A stretch of DNA of 8,705 nt from JBNJEL01 sp051745835 (GTDB lineage Bacteria > Bacillota > Halanaerobiia > Halobacteroidales > Acetohalobiaceae): contig JBNJEL010000077.1 in NCBI GenBank assembly GCA_051745835.1, positions 1 through 8,705 of the forward strand. Direction: 5' to 3'. Under the pieces are notes generated by a model. That model was not told the origin of the DNA, made no database searches, and worked only from the letters and a program-made list of their open reading frames with translations. Below are positions 1-5,777 of the stretch, one piece after another. Numbering within the stretch: the stretch's first letter is position 1; each line of letters begins with the position of its first letter. Made by a program: the position numbers and the translations under genes.

Positions 1-372
1 CCGCGAATGACTAATACCTTTATTGCGCCGGGTAAGTCAGAGCCTGATGAGATAATTGGTGCAGTAGACCGCGGGCTCTATGCTAAGAGTTTAAGCGGGG
101 GACAGGTTGAACCAGCTACCGGAGACTTTACCTTTACTGTTGCCGAAGGATACTTAATTGAGAATGGTGAGGTTACTGAACCGGTGCGCGGGGCAACATT
201 AGTTGGCAATGGTCCGCAGAGTTTAAATCGAATCTCTATGGTTGGTAATGACTTAGAGCATGCGCCGGGTATGTGCGGTAAAGAAGGTCAGAGTATTCCT
301 GCCGCCGTAGGACAGCCGACGCTCTTAATTGATGAATTAACTGTCGGTGGTACAGAAAGAGAGGAGGGTTAA
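1..372 (+). CDS. tldD: TldD metalloprotease subunit, C-terminal part (5' truncated by window edge)
   Basis: About 123 codons of the C-terminal beta-rich domain of TldD are present; the reading frame is already open at base 1 and ends in TAA at 370-372. Recognisable family signatures are PRMTNTFI at the window edge, the SGGQVEPATGDFTF segment, and the very conserved tail GMCGKEGQSIPAAVGQPTLLIDEL followed by TVGG. In this family TldD carries the zinc site (HExxxH) and works with TldE as a heterodimeric peptidase that degrades unfolded peptides; in E. coli it matures microcin B17 and affects CcdA stability. The zinc motif would lie upstream, outside the window, so catalytic competence cannot be judged here. 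The stop is one base before the tldE start, so the two genes are almost certainly co-translated. The physiological substrate in this organism is unknown. Confidence 0.93.
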   Translation, partial: PRMTNTFIAPGKSEPDEIIGAVDRGLYAKSLSGGQVEPATGDFTFTVAEGYLIENGEVTEPVRGATLVGNGPQSLNRISMVGNDLEHAPGMCGKEGQSIPAAVGQPTLLIDELTVGGTEREEG

Positions 373-373
373 G

Positions 374-1726
374 ATGAATAGTGAGCTCGATTTAACAGCA
401 ATTATCAAGCAGGCAGAAGAGTTAGGTGCGGATGAGGTTGAACTATATTATGAAGAGTCTAGCGAGAATAATCTTAAGGTCTATCAAGGTGAGGTAGAGT
501 CGCTTAAGTCAGCTAAGGCGAAAGGATTAGGTATTAGAGTCTTTATTGAGCAGCAGATGGGCTTTGCTTATACTGCTAACTTTACTGATGAAGCACTAGA
601 GCGGACATTAGAAGAAGCAATTGATAATGCTAAAGTAGCCAGTACTGATCAGTATCGTACTCTACCTGAGCTTAATGATGAGTTAGAGGAGTTAGATCTG
701 TATAATACTCAATTAGCGGAAAGTGAATTAGAAGATAAGATTGAATTAGCTTTAGAGTTAGAAGAGACAGCTTTAGATTATGACCAGCGGATAGATGCTG
801 TTGATACGGTTGGGTATGGTGATAGTGAAGTTGAGATTAGAATTGTTAATTCGAAAGGATTTGATGAGAGCTATCGTCAGAACCAATGTTATGCTTATCT
901 TTATGTGATTGCTCGCGAAGATGAAAAAGCAGAGACTGGGATGGCAATTACCTATGGCGACTCTCTAGCTGATTTAACTCCTGTTCAGACTGGTGGGGAA
1001 GCAGCTGAGAATGCAGTTAGTCTACTAGGCGGTCAGCCAGTTCAAAGCCAAGAAGCGCCAGTAGTCTTTCCTCCGAAAGTAGGGACAATGTTTATGTATG
1101 TCTTAGCTAAAGCATTAACCGCTGAAGCAGTACAGAAAGGTAGATCGCTCTTTGCTGATAAGTTAGGAGAAGAGGTAGCAGCGCCTGAAGTTAATATTAT
1201 AGATAATGGTTTGTTAGAGAATGGATTAGCTACTGCTCCCTTTGATGGTGAAGGAGTAGCAACTTCGAAGACAGAGCTAATTAAGGATGGTAAGTTAGAG
1301 AACTTCTTATTCGATACCTATACCGCTAACCAAGCTCAGGCAGAGTCAACCGGTAATGCTAGTCGTGGTTCTTATCGGGGAATACCTGGGGTAGCACCAA
1401 GTAACTTCTATTTAGCTCCAGGTGATCAATCAGCTGATCAAGTATTAGAATCAGTTGAAGACGGCTTTTATGTAATGAAGGTCTCTGGTCTAGTGACCGG
1501 CGGTGCTAATCCAATCTCTGGTGACTTCTCTGTGGGAGCTACTGGTCGTTGGATTAGAGATGGTAAATTAGTTGAGCCGGTTAGTGAGATTACGATTGCA
1601 GGAAATCTGATTGATTTCTTACAGAATATTGATCTGATTGGTGATGATTTAGAGTTTAATCCGATGATTGGTGCTTATGCTACTCCTACCTTCCGGGTGC
1701 AGCAGTTAGCGATTAGTGGAGCTTAA
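374..1726 (+). CDS. tldE: TldE/PmbA, non-catalytic partner of the TldD/TldE peptidase
   Basis: The predicted protein is 450 residues, the usual PmbA length. The ATG at 374 is preferred over an in-frame start at 347 because it lies 5 bases after a strong GAGGAGGG site (361-368), while the longer form would begin inside tldD. Family features include the N-terminal segment GLGIRVFIEQQMGFAYTANF (about residues 55-75), the FDGEGVATSKTELIKDG segment in the middle, and the C-terminal motif GLVTGGANPISGDFSVGA. No HExxxH zinc motif is present, as expected for TldE, which pairs with TldD to form the proteolytic chamber. The gene follows tldD with a single-base gap and is followed by a 165-base intergenic region holding a terminator, so it is probably the last gene of the tldDE operon. 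Confidence 0.95.
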   Translation: MNSELDLTAIIKQAEELGADEVELYYEESSENNLKVYQGEVESLKSAKAKGLGIRVFIEQQMGFAYTANFTDEALERTLEEAIDNAKVASTDQYRTLPELNDELEELDLYNTQLAESELEDKIELALELEETALDYDQRIDAVDTVGYGDSEVEIRIVNSKGFDESYRQNQCYAYLYVIAREDEKAETGMAITYGDSLADLTPVQTGGEAAENAVSLLGGQPVQSQEAPVVFPPKVGTMFMYVLAKALTAEAVQKGRSLFADKLGEEVAAPEVNIIDNGLLENGLATAPFDGEGVATSKTELIKDGKLENFLFDTYTANQAQAESTGNASRGSYRGIPGVAPSNFYLAPGDQSADQVLESVEDGFYVMKVSGLVTGGANPISGDFSVGATGRWIRDGKLVEPVSEITIAGNLIDFLQNIDLIGDDLEFNPMIGAYATPTFRVQQLAISGA

Positions 1727-1735
1727 TTATACCGG

Positions 1736-1764
1736 TTAACAATTACTAGCAATTATTATATAAT
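1736..1764 (+). promoter_or_regulatory. Sigma-A-type promoter for the CDF transporter leader
   Basis: TTAACA (1736-1741) is separated by exactly 17 bases from a perfect TATAAT (1759-1764), so transcription would begin near 1771. It lies just after the tldE stop and 128 bases before the CDF start. No comparable promoter fits in the 26 bases between the terminator at 1820-1865 and the CDF start codon, so this is the best candidate for transcribing the transporter. The region is AT-rich, which raises the chance of a coincidental match. Confidence 0.6.
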
Positions 1765-1770
1765 ATAAGG

Positions 1771-1891
1771 TAGATTAATAATTTAATTATAGGATAAATG
1801 CCTAATCTTACTAGGTTATAATAACCTGTGGAATCACTATAATCTGGTTCTACAGGTTATTTTTAAATTTAATAACAAGGGAGTTGATTAG
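1771..1891 (+). promoter_or_regulatory. Structured leader / putative attenuator upstream of the CDF gene
   Basis: About 120 transcribed, non-coding bases lie between the predicted promoter and the CDF start, with a complete intrinsic terminator inside them. Short complementary blocks form a ladder of mutually exclusive pairings: TAGG 1790-1793 with CCTA 1801-1804; CCTA 1801-1804 with TAGG 1812-1815; AGGTT 1813-1817 with AACCT 1823-1827; and AACCT 1823-1827 with AGGTT 1854-1858, the last being part of the terminator stem. This is the layout of an attenuator or a riboswitch expression platform. I do not recognise the conserved bases of the Mn (yybP-ykoY) or NiCo (czcD) riboswitches. A metal-responsive role is inferred only from the downstream gene. 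Confidence 0.4.
1820..1865 (+). terminator. Strong intrinsic terminator between tldE and the CDF gene
   Basis: Bases 1820-1836 pair with 1845-1861 over 17 positions, including wobbles at 1830/1851 and 1834/1847, around an 8-base loop. The arms carry AATAACCTGT and ACAGGTTATT and run into a T tract (1860-1865). It can end tldDE transcripts, but it also sits inside the leader of the CDF gene, where it may be conditional. Confidence 0.85.
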
Positions 1892-2785
1892 ATGGCAGCT
1901 GATTTGAGATATCAAGCTAGCCAGCGAGTAAGTATTATTACTTTAATCAGTAATTTGATAATGGCGGGCGCTAAGATTACAGTGGGAATTATCTTTCACA
2001 GTCAAGGTCTTTTAGCTGACGGTTTTCATTCGGCTTCGGATGCTATTTCGACAGTGACCGTGATGATTGGGAATAAGATTGCTAATACTCCGCCGGACGA
2101 AGAACATCCTTATGGACACGGTAAGGCAGAGTCAATAGCCACTAAAGTGCTAGGAGTTCTTTTGATTATTGGTGGTTTGGGAATTCTTAAAGAGACTGTA
2201 GGTGCTATAATTCAAGGGGATATTCAAATTCCTAGTAAGATAGTACTCTGGACAGCTGGAGCTTCAATCTTACTTAAGGAGTGGATGTATCGCTATACTT
2301 ATCAAGTAGGTACCGAGGTTAATAATCAAGCGCTTATTGCTGATGCAGTACATCATAGAACAGATGCTTTTTCTTCTATTGCAGCTTTATTAGGAGCAGC
2401 AGGTGCTCAGTTAGGTTATCCTATTTTAGATCCGTTAGCTGGTCTAGTGGTTGGTCTGTTTGTGCTTAAAGCAGGGGTGGAGATCTTTAAAGAAGCTGCT
2501 AATCAATTAATGGATGCTGCCCCTGATGAAGAGTTGCAGCGTGAGATAGAAGAGATTATTCGTACCACAGATCAAGTATTAGATTTACAGAATTTAAAGA
2601 TTAGAACTCATGGACCTAATTACTGCGTAGATGTTAGAATTATAGTTGATGATCAATTATCAGTTACTGAAGGACATGAAGTAGCAGTTGAGGTTAAAAA
2701 GCGTGTTAAAGATTGGAGTGATAACGTCCAGGAAGTCTTAGTTCATGTAGATCCTAAGGGGGTTATAGATGAGCAAGGGGTATAA
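1892..2785 (+). CDS. Cation diffusion facilitator (CDF) family metal efflux transporter
   Basis: This 297-residue protein should export divalent metal ions from the cytoplasm in exchange for protons. The ATG lies 8 bases after AAGGGAG (1877-1883). The N-terminal two thirds hold the hydrophobic CDF transmembrane domain; the transport site is visible as H46-xxx-D50 (in ADGFHSASD) and H154-xxx-D158 (in AVHHRTD). The loop HPYGHGKAES (72-81) is a classic CDF signature. Residues from about 205 form the cytoplasmic regulatory domain, with late histidines in RTHGPNY, EGHEV and LVHVDP. An HD-HD site is commonly linked to zinc, whereas Mn exporters often have DxxxD sites, but specificity cannot be fixed from sequence. 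Its own promoter and an attenuator-like leader precede it. The next gene, ytaF, is also from a metal-transporter-related family. Confidence 0.93.
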   Translation: MAADLRYQASQRVSIITLISNLIMAGAKITVGIIFHSQGLLADGFHSASDAISTVTVMIGNKIANTPPDEEHPYGHGKAESIATKVLGVLLIIGGLGILKETVGAIIQGDIQIPSKIVLWTAGASILLKEWMYRYTYQVGTEVNNQALIADAVHHRTDAFSSIAALLGAAGAQLGYPILDPLAGLVVGLFVLKAGVEIFKEAANQLMDAAPDEELQREIEEIIRTTDQVLDLQNLKIRTHGPNYCVDVRIIVDDQLSVTEGHEVAVEVKKRVKDWSDNVQEVLVHVDPKGVIDEQGV

Positions 2786-2793
2786 CTTATATT

Positions 2794-2815
2794 AGAGAGT
2801 CACAGAAACTCTTTT
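2794..2815 (+). terminator. Weak hairpin with short T run after the CDF gene
   Basis: AGAGAGT (2794-2800) pairs with ACTCTTT (2808-2814), one G-U included, around a 7-base loop nine bases after the CDF stop, and the 3' arm merges into a run of four T. The stem is A/T-rich and the T run is short and part of the stem, so it could be a weak terminator or a transcript-end stabiliser. Confidence 0.3.
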
Positions 2816-2816
2816 A

Positions 2817-2850
2817 CTCCATATACTGATTACTGTAATAGTATATGGAG
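2817..2850 (+). promoter_or_regulatory. Perfect 11-bp inverted repeat overlapping the ytaF ribosome site
   Basis: CTCCATATACT (2817-2827) and AGTATATGGAG (2840-2850) are exact reverse complements separated by 12 bases. The spacer contains a further ATTAC/GTAAT complementarity (2829-2833 with 2835-2839), so almost the whole 34 bases is palindromic. The 3' arm ends in GGAG, part of the GGAGGGAGG ribosome-binding run (2847-2855) of ytaF. No T tract follows on either strand, so it is not an intrinsic terminator. It may be an operator for a dimeric regulator or an RNA hairpin that partly hides the ribosome site. Confidence 0.6.
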
Positions 2851-2862
2851 GGAGGAAGTTCT

Positions 2863-3528
2863 GTGGAGATAATATCACTTATTATCTTTGTGTTGGCTAT
2901 TAGTTTAGATGGTTTAGCAGTTGGGATTACGTACGGTTTAAGAGAGATTAAGCTGCCGCTTACTTCACTACTAATTATTGGACTTACTTCAGCACTTTCT
3001 GTATTAGCTTCAATGTTATTTGGCGATTTATTGACTGCTTTTTTATCTTTTAAATTGGCTGAGCTATTAGGCGGTGGAATGTTAATTATTGTTGGATTAT
3101 CTGTGCTCTATCAGGCTTTAAAACAGATTATTGTCGAAGAATCATTGGAGGGTAGTGAGATCTTAATTACTAATTCTTCTCTATCTTATCAGCTGTTAGA
3201 TTTAGAGATAGAATCGTTGGGGATAGTAATCAAGATTCTTAAAGAGCCTGTTCGAGCTGATTTTGATTATTCAGGTGTAATTAGTCAACAAGAGGCACTT
3301 TTTTTAGGCTTTGCTTTAGCGGTAGATGCTTTTGGAGCAGGAATTGGGGCAGCGATGACTGGTTTTGCGCCTTTAATAACAGCTTTATTAGCAGGGGTTG
3401 TTATCTTTGGCTGTCTATCTGTAGGACTTAGCTTAGGTAGTAAATTTAATCTAGAACGATTTGATTATCGCATCACCTTATTACCAGGACTGTTATTGAT
3501 TATATTGGGAGTTATTAAACTACTTTAA
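2863..3528 (+). CDS. ytaF: YtaF-type sporulation membrane protein (MntP-related)
   Basis: The protein has 221 residues from the GTG at 2863, which is 7 bases after GGAGG (2851-2855). An in-frame ATG at 2845 is rejected because it would overlap and translate that ribosome site. Two hydrophobic halves of about three membrane segments each carry paired motifs, LAISLDGLAVGITYG (Asp16) and ALAVDAFGAGIGAAMTG (Asp155), the duplicated acidic pattern of the MntP/DUF204 fold. A polar loop (about 90-140) ends in EPVRADFDYSGVISQQEA, characteristic of YtaF rather than MntP itself. In Bacillus, ytaF is a sporulation-associated membrane protein gene next to coaE, as here. The molecular function is not established; metal transport is suggested by the family and by the neighbouring CDF gene. 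It probably heads a ytaF-coaE-transglycosylase operon. Confidence 0.88.
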   Translation: MEIISLIIFVLAISLDGLAVGITYGLREIKLPLTSLLIIGLTSALSVLASMLFGDLLTAFLSFKLAELLGGGMLIIVGLSVLYQALKQIIVEESLEGSEILITNSSLSYQLLDLEIESLGIVIKILKEPVRADFDYSGVISQQEALFLGFALAVDAFGAGIGAAMTGFAPLITALLAGVVIFGCLSVGLSLGSKFNLERFDYRITLLPGLLLIILGVIKLL

Positions 3529-3591
3529 TTTAGTAGAATTACATAGACTAATTAGTAGTTGATTAATTATAATAATAAAGGAGTTAGATTA

Positions 3592-4194
3592 GTGGTGTTA
3601 ATTGGATTAACCGGAGGAATAGCTAGCGGCAAAAGTACAGTGAGTCAGCTGCTAGCTAAGTTAGGAGTAGCAGTTATTGATGTAGATGAGATTGCTCGGG
3701 AAGTAGTTAAGCTCGATAGTGAGGTAGGAGAAGAGATAGTAGATTATTTTGGCGAAGAAGTATTATTAACCAAGCAGCAGTTAGATCGTAAGAGATTAGG
3801 CAAGATAATCTTTAATAATCCAGAAGCTAAAGAGAAGTTAGAGGAGATTACTCATCCGGTAATTATTACTGAGCTCAAGGAACAAATTGCTAATTTAGAA
3901 AGTGATGGTGAGGAGATTATAGTTGTTGATATTCCGCTACTATTTGAAACGGATTTAACTACATTATTTGATGAGATCTGGGTAGTTTATGTTAGTAAAT
4001 CTACACAGTTAGAGCGGTTGATTGCTCGCGATAAGATCAGTCGCCAGTTAGCAGAAAAGAAGATAGCAGCACAGATGTCGTTAGTTAAGAAGAAAGAACT
4101 GGCTGATAGAGTTATTTCTAACGAGGGTAGTAAAGAGGAGCTAGAGAGAAAAGTAATCAATCTATTGCAGCAGATTAAATTGCAGCTTAAGTAA
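3592..4194 (+). CDS. coaE: Dephospho-CoA kinase
   Basis: CoaE phosphorylates the 3'-hydroxyl of dephospho-CoA with ATP, the last step of coenzyme A synthesis, in the cytoplasm. The protein is 200 residues from the GTG at 3592, typical of the family. This start is 8 bases after AAAGGAG (3577-3583); an in-frame TTG at 3559 would read through that ribosome site and add eleven unconserved residues. The P-loop GLTGGIASGKSTV lies at the extreme N-terminus, followed by DVDEIAREVV (dephospho-CoA-binding region), ITHPVI, and VVDIPLLFE, all hallmark CoaE motifs, and a basic C-terminal lid region (IARDKISRQLAEKKI). It lies 63 bases after ytaF and 45 before the transglycosylase with no terminator between, consistent with one transcript. 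The ytaF-coaE order is known from Bacillus. Confidence 0.96.
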   Translation: MVLIGLTGGIASGKSTVSQLLAKLGVAVIDVDEIAREVVKLDSEVGEEIVDYFGEEVLLTKQQLDRKRLGKIIFNNPEAKEKLEEITHPVIITELKEQIANLESDGEEIIVVDIPLLFETDLTTLFDEIWVVYVSKSTQLERLIARDKISRQLAEKKIAAQMSLVKKKELADRVISNEGSKEELERKVINLLQQIKLQLK

Positions 4195-4239
4195 GTTAAT
4201 AAATATCAAAGGAGCGAGATTAAGGAGTGGTTATAGACG

Positions 4240-4809
4240 TTGTTTATCAAATTTAGAGAGTTACATATCTATTTAGTACTAATCTTCTGTCTGATGGTTG
4301 GAGTAATTGGAATAGTTAATTATCAACAGATCTTGCGATTTTTTTATCCGCTTTACTATCAAGATTTAATCTTTGCTTATGCTGCTGAGTATGATCTGGA
4401 TCCTTACTTATTAGCAGCTATTATTAAGATTGAGAGTAAGTTTGATCGTCGAGCTACTTCTCATCGAGGGGCTCGAGGTTTGATGCAGATAATGCCCCAG
4501 ACTGGTCAGTGGATAGCTGATAGGTTAGGAGTTGAAGACTTTACTGAAGAAGATCTCTACCAAGCTGAATTAAATATTAAGTTTGGTTGTTGGTATCTAG
4601 CTCACTTGAAAAAAATATTTGATGATGATTTGATATTAGTAATTGCAGCTTATAATGGTGGACAAGGTAATGTTAATCAATGGTTAAAGTCAGATGAATG
4701 GAGCGGTAAGCATCAGGATTCTGATCAGATTCCTTTTAATGAGACGAAAGATTATGTAGAACAAGTAATGCAGACTTATTATCGTTACCAGTGGCTCTAT
4801 AATCAATAG
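4240..4809 (+). CDS. Membrane-anchored SLT-family lytic transglycosylase
   Basis: This 189-residue enzyme should cleave the MurNAc-GlcNAc bond of peptidoglycan, forming 1,6-anhydro products outside the membrane. Residues 10-27 form one hydrophobic segment (signal anchor or uncleaved signal peptide). The catalytic SLT domain covers about 38-180, with the catalytic glutamate as Glu65 in IIKIESKFD, then GARGLMQIMPQT (77-88) and AAYNGG (136-141), the standard family-1 motifs. The start is assigned to TTG 4240: an in-frame TAG at 4234 excludes longer forms, and AAGGAG (4222-4227) is 12 bases upstream, a rather long spacing. A second AAAGGAG at 4208-4214 has no good start behind it. An intrinsic terminator follows. 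Precise cellular role (wall remodelling, germination or sporulation) cannot be told from sequence. Confidence 0.92.
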   Translation: MFIKFRELHIYLVLIFCLMVGVIGIVNYQQILRFFYPLYYQDLIFAYAAEYDLDPYLLAAIIKIESKFDRRATSHRGARGLMQIMPQTGQWIADRLGVEDFTEEDLYQAELNIKFGCWYLAHLKKIFDDDLILVIAAYNGGQGNVNQWLKSDEWSGKHQDSDQIPFNETKDYVEQVMQTYYRYQWLYNQ

Positions 4810-4826
4810 CATATTCTTAAACTTAC

Positions 4827-4855
4827 GACAACTATCGAGAGGTAGTTGTTTTTTT
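4827..4855 (+). terminator. Intrinsic terminator after the transglycosylase gene
   Basis: ACAACTATC (4828-4836) pairs with GGTAGTTGT (4841-4849), one wobble, around a GAGA tetraloop of the stable GNRA type, and is followed by an uninterrupted T run to 4855. It lies 17 bases after the transglycosylase stop and closes the ytaF-coaE-transglycosylase unit. Confidence 0.9.
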
Positions 4856-4878
4856 ATTGTTTGGTTAATCATATTTAT

Positions 4879-4907
4879 TTGACTAATAAGATTAATTTAT
4901 ATATAAT
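4879..4907 (+). promoter_or_regulatory. Sigma-A-type promoter for the activator/dehydratase-like operon
   Basis: TTGACT (4879-4884), a 17-base spacer and a perfect TATAAT (4902-4907) give a near-consensus promoter with a start near 4914 and a leader of about 75 bases. It follows the terminator at 4827-4855, so the downstream pair is an independent unit. Elements and spacing are nearly the same as the promoter at 7121-7149. Apart from this promoter, a TTGACA at 4931-4936 and the ribosome site at 4974, I see nothing else in 4856-4988. Confidence 0.8.
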
Positions 4908-4973
4908 TAGATTAAGATTTTTTACTACTATTGACAGTAATTTATGATATTAAGTGCTAATTAATAACTCTGT

Positions 4974-4991
4974 AGGAGGTGAAGTAGGATT
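4974..4991 (+). promoter_or_regulatory. Ribosome site deciding an ATT start for the activator gene
   Basis: AGGAGGTG (4974-4981) is a near-perfect anti-16S match. Eight bases after AGGAGGT comes ATT (4989-4991), which opens directly into the conserved N-terminus GRYYAGIDVGS. In this frame a TGA at 4980-4982 blocks any longer form, and no ATG, GTG or TTG occurs before the essential nucleotide-binding motif. The nearby TTG at 4990 is in another frame that ends after seven codons. Either ATT is the start codon, or one base is missing or wrong in this sequence. Confidence 0.65.
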
Positions 4992-5759
4992 GGTCGCTAC
5001 TATGCAGGAATAGATGTAGGGTCGAGAACCTGTAAGGGAGTAATTATTGATCAAACGAATAATCTCTGGGCAACGGTTGTCAAGAAATCAGGAATAGAGA
5101 GTCAGGAGAATGCTTATCGTACTTTAGAGGAGTTACTTTCTCAGTTGGGGATTGATCAAGAGGATATAGTCTCTATTGTAGCTACTGGTTATGGGCGGGG
5201 GAATGTAGAGTTTGCTGACCGTAATGTTACAGAAATTACTTGTCACGCTCGCGGGGCACACTTTCTTTTTCCAGAGATAGCAGGTTTGATAGATATCGGA
5301 GGTCAGGATAGTAAAGTAATTAAGTTAGATGATCAGGGACAAGTAATTGATTTTGCAATGAATGATAAATGTGCTGCAGGAACCGGAAAATTTTTAGAAG
5401 TTATGGCTGAGACTTTAGAGGTTCCATTAACTGAGATGGGTAGTCTAGCTCAAGAAGCTGAAGATGGAATTAAATTAAGTAGTATCTGTACTGTCTTTGC
5501 TGAATCAGAGGTAATTAGTCATATCCACCAGGGAGTAAGTCAAGAGGAGATAGTAGCTGGCTTATGTAATTCAGTAGTTAATAAGGTTATGAGTCAAGCC
5601 GAGCGAGTAAGGCTAACTCCACCGCTAGCAATGACAGGTGGAGTAGCTAAGAATGGCGGTGTTGTACAAGCTTTAGAGAGAGCTTTAGATACTCAGTTAT
5701 TAATATCTGATGATCCACAGATTGTGGGAGCTTTAGGTGCGGCTTTATTAGCTAAATAA
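4989..5759 (+). CDS. HgdC/BadFG-type ATP-dependent activator (reductase) of a 2-hydroxyacyl-CoA-dehydratase-like protein
   Basis: Starting at ATT 4989 the protein has 256 residues, matching the roughly 260 of HgdC; the next usable start, TTG 5145, would delete the first phosphate-binding motif GIDVGSRTCKG (7-17). Further ASKHA-fold ATPase motifs are DIGGQDSK (102-109) and MTGGVAKNGG near the C-terminus. Cys128 in NDKCAAGTG and Cys167 in SSICTVFAESEV match the two cysteines per subunit that bridge one [4Fe-4S] cluster across the homodimer. In this family ATP hydrolysis drives injection of a low-potential electron into the partner iron-sulfur protein. The partner is the gene 18 bases downstream. 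The whole pair is oxygen-sensitive in known cases, implying an anaerobe. The unusual start codon is the main uncertainty in the gene boundary. Confidence 0.9.
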   Translation: MGRYYAGIDVGSRTCKGVIIDQTNNLWATVVKKSGIESQENAYRTLEELLSQLGIDQEDIVSIVATGYGRGNVEFADRNVTEITCHARGAHFLFPEIAGLIDIGGQDSKVIKLDDQGQVIDFAMNDKCAAGTGKFLEVMAETLEVPLTEMGSLAQEAEDGIKLSSICTVFAESEVISHIHQGVSQEEIVAGLCNSVVNKVMSQAERVRLTPPLAMTGGVAKNGGVVQALERALDTQLLISDDPQIVGALGAALLAK

Positions 5760-5777
5760 TTAGAGGGGGCAAAGTTA

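Noticed and set aside
1771..1860. Known Mn (yybP-ykoY) or NiCo (czcD) riboswitch upstream of the CDF gene
   Set aside because: The leader is short and AT-rich, and I cannot find the conserved G/A-rich core sequences of either class. It is kept only as an unclassified attenuator-like leader.
2845..2862. ytaF starting at ATG 2845
   Set aside because: The ATG lies inside the hairpin arm and ahead of the ribosome site; the extra residues MEGGSS are a translation of that site.
3559..3591. coaE starting at TTG 3559
   Set aside because: No ribosome site precedes it, and the extension translates the AAAGGAG site that serves GTG 3592.
4690..4872. Minus-strand open frame of 60 codons overlapping the end of the transglycosylase gene and its terminator
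   Set aside because: It lies antisense to a clear gene and terminator, has no recognisable motif, and I found no support for it as a gene.
4931..4960. Perfect TTGACA at 4931-4936 as a second promoter for the activator operon
   Set aside because: At 16-18 base spacing there is no acceptable -10 hexamer. The promoter at 4879-4907 is far better. An activator-dependent promoter cannot be excluded.
4980..4982. In-frame TGA just upstream of the activator gene as a possible second selenocysteine codon
   Set aside because: It is part of the ribosome-binding site AGGAGGTGA; there is no coding sequence or start upstream, and the protein N-terminus is already complete downstream.
5145..5759. Shorter activator gene starting at TTG 5145
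   Set aside because: It would remove the conserved ATP-binding N-terminus GIDVGSRTCKG, and the strong ribosome site at 4974-4981 would serve nothing.
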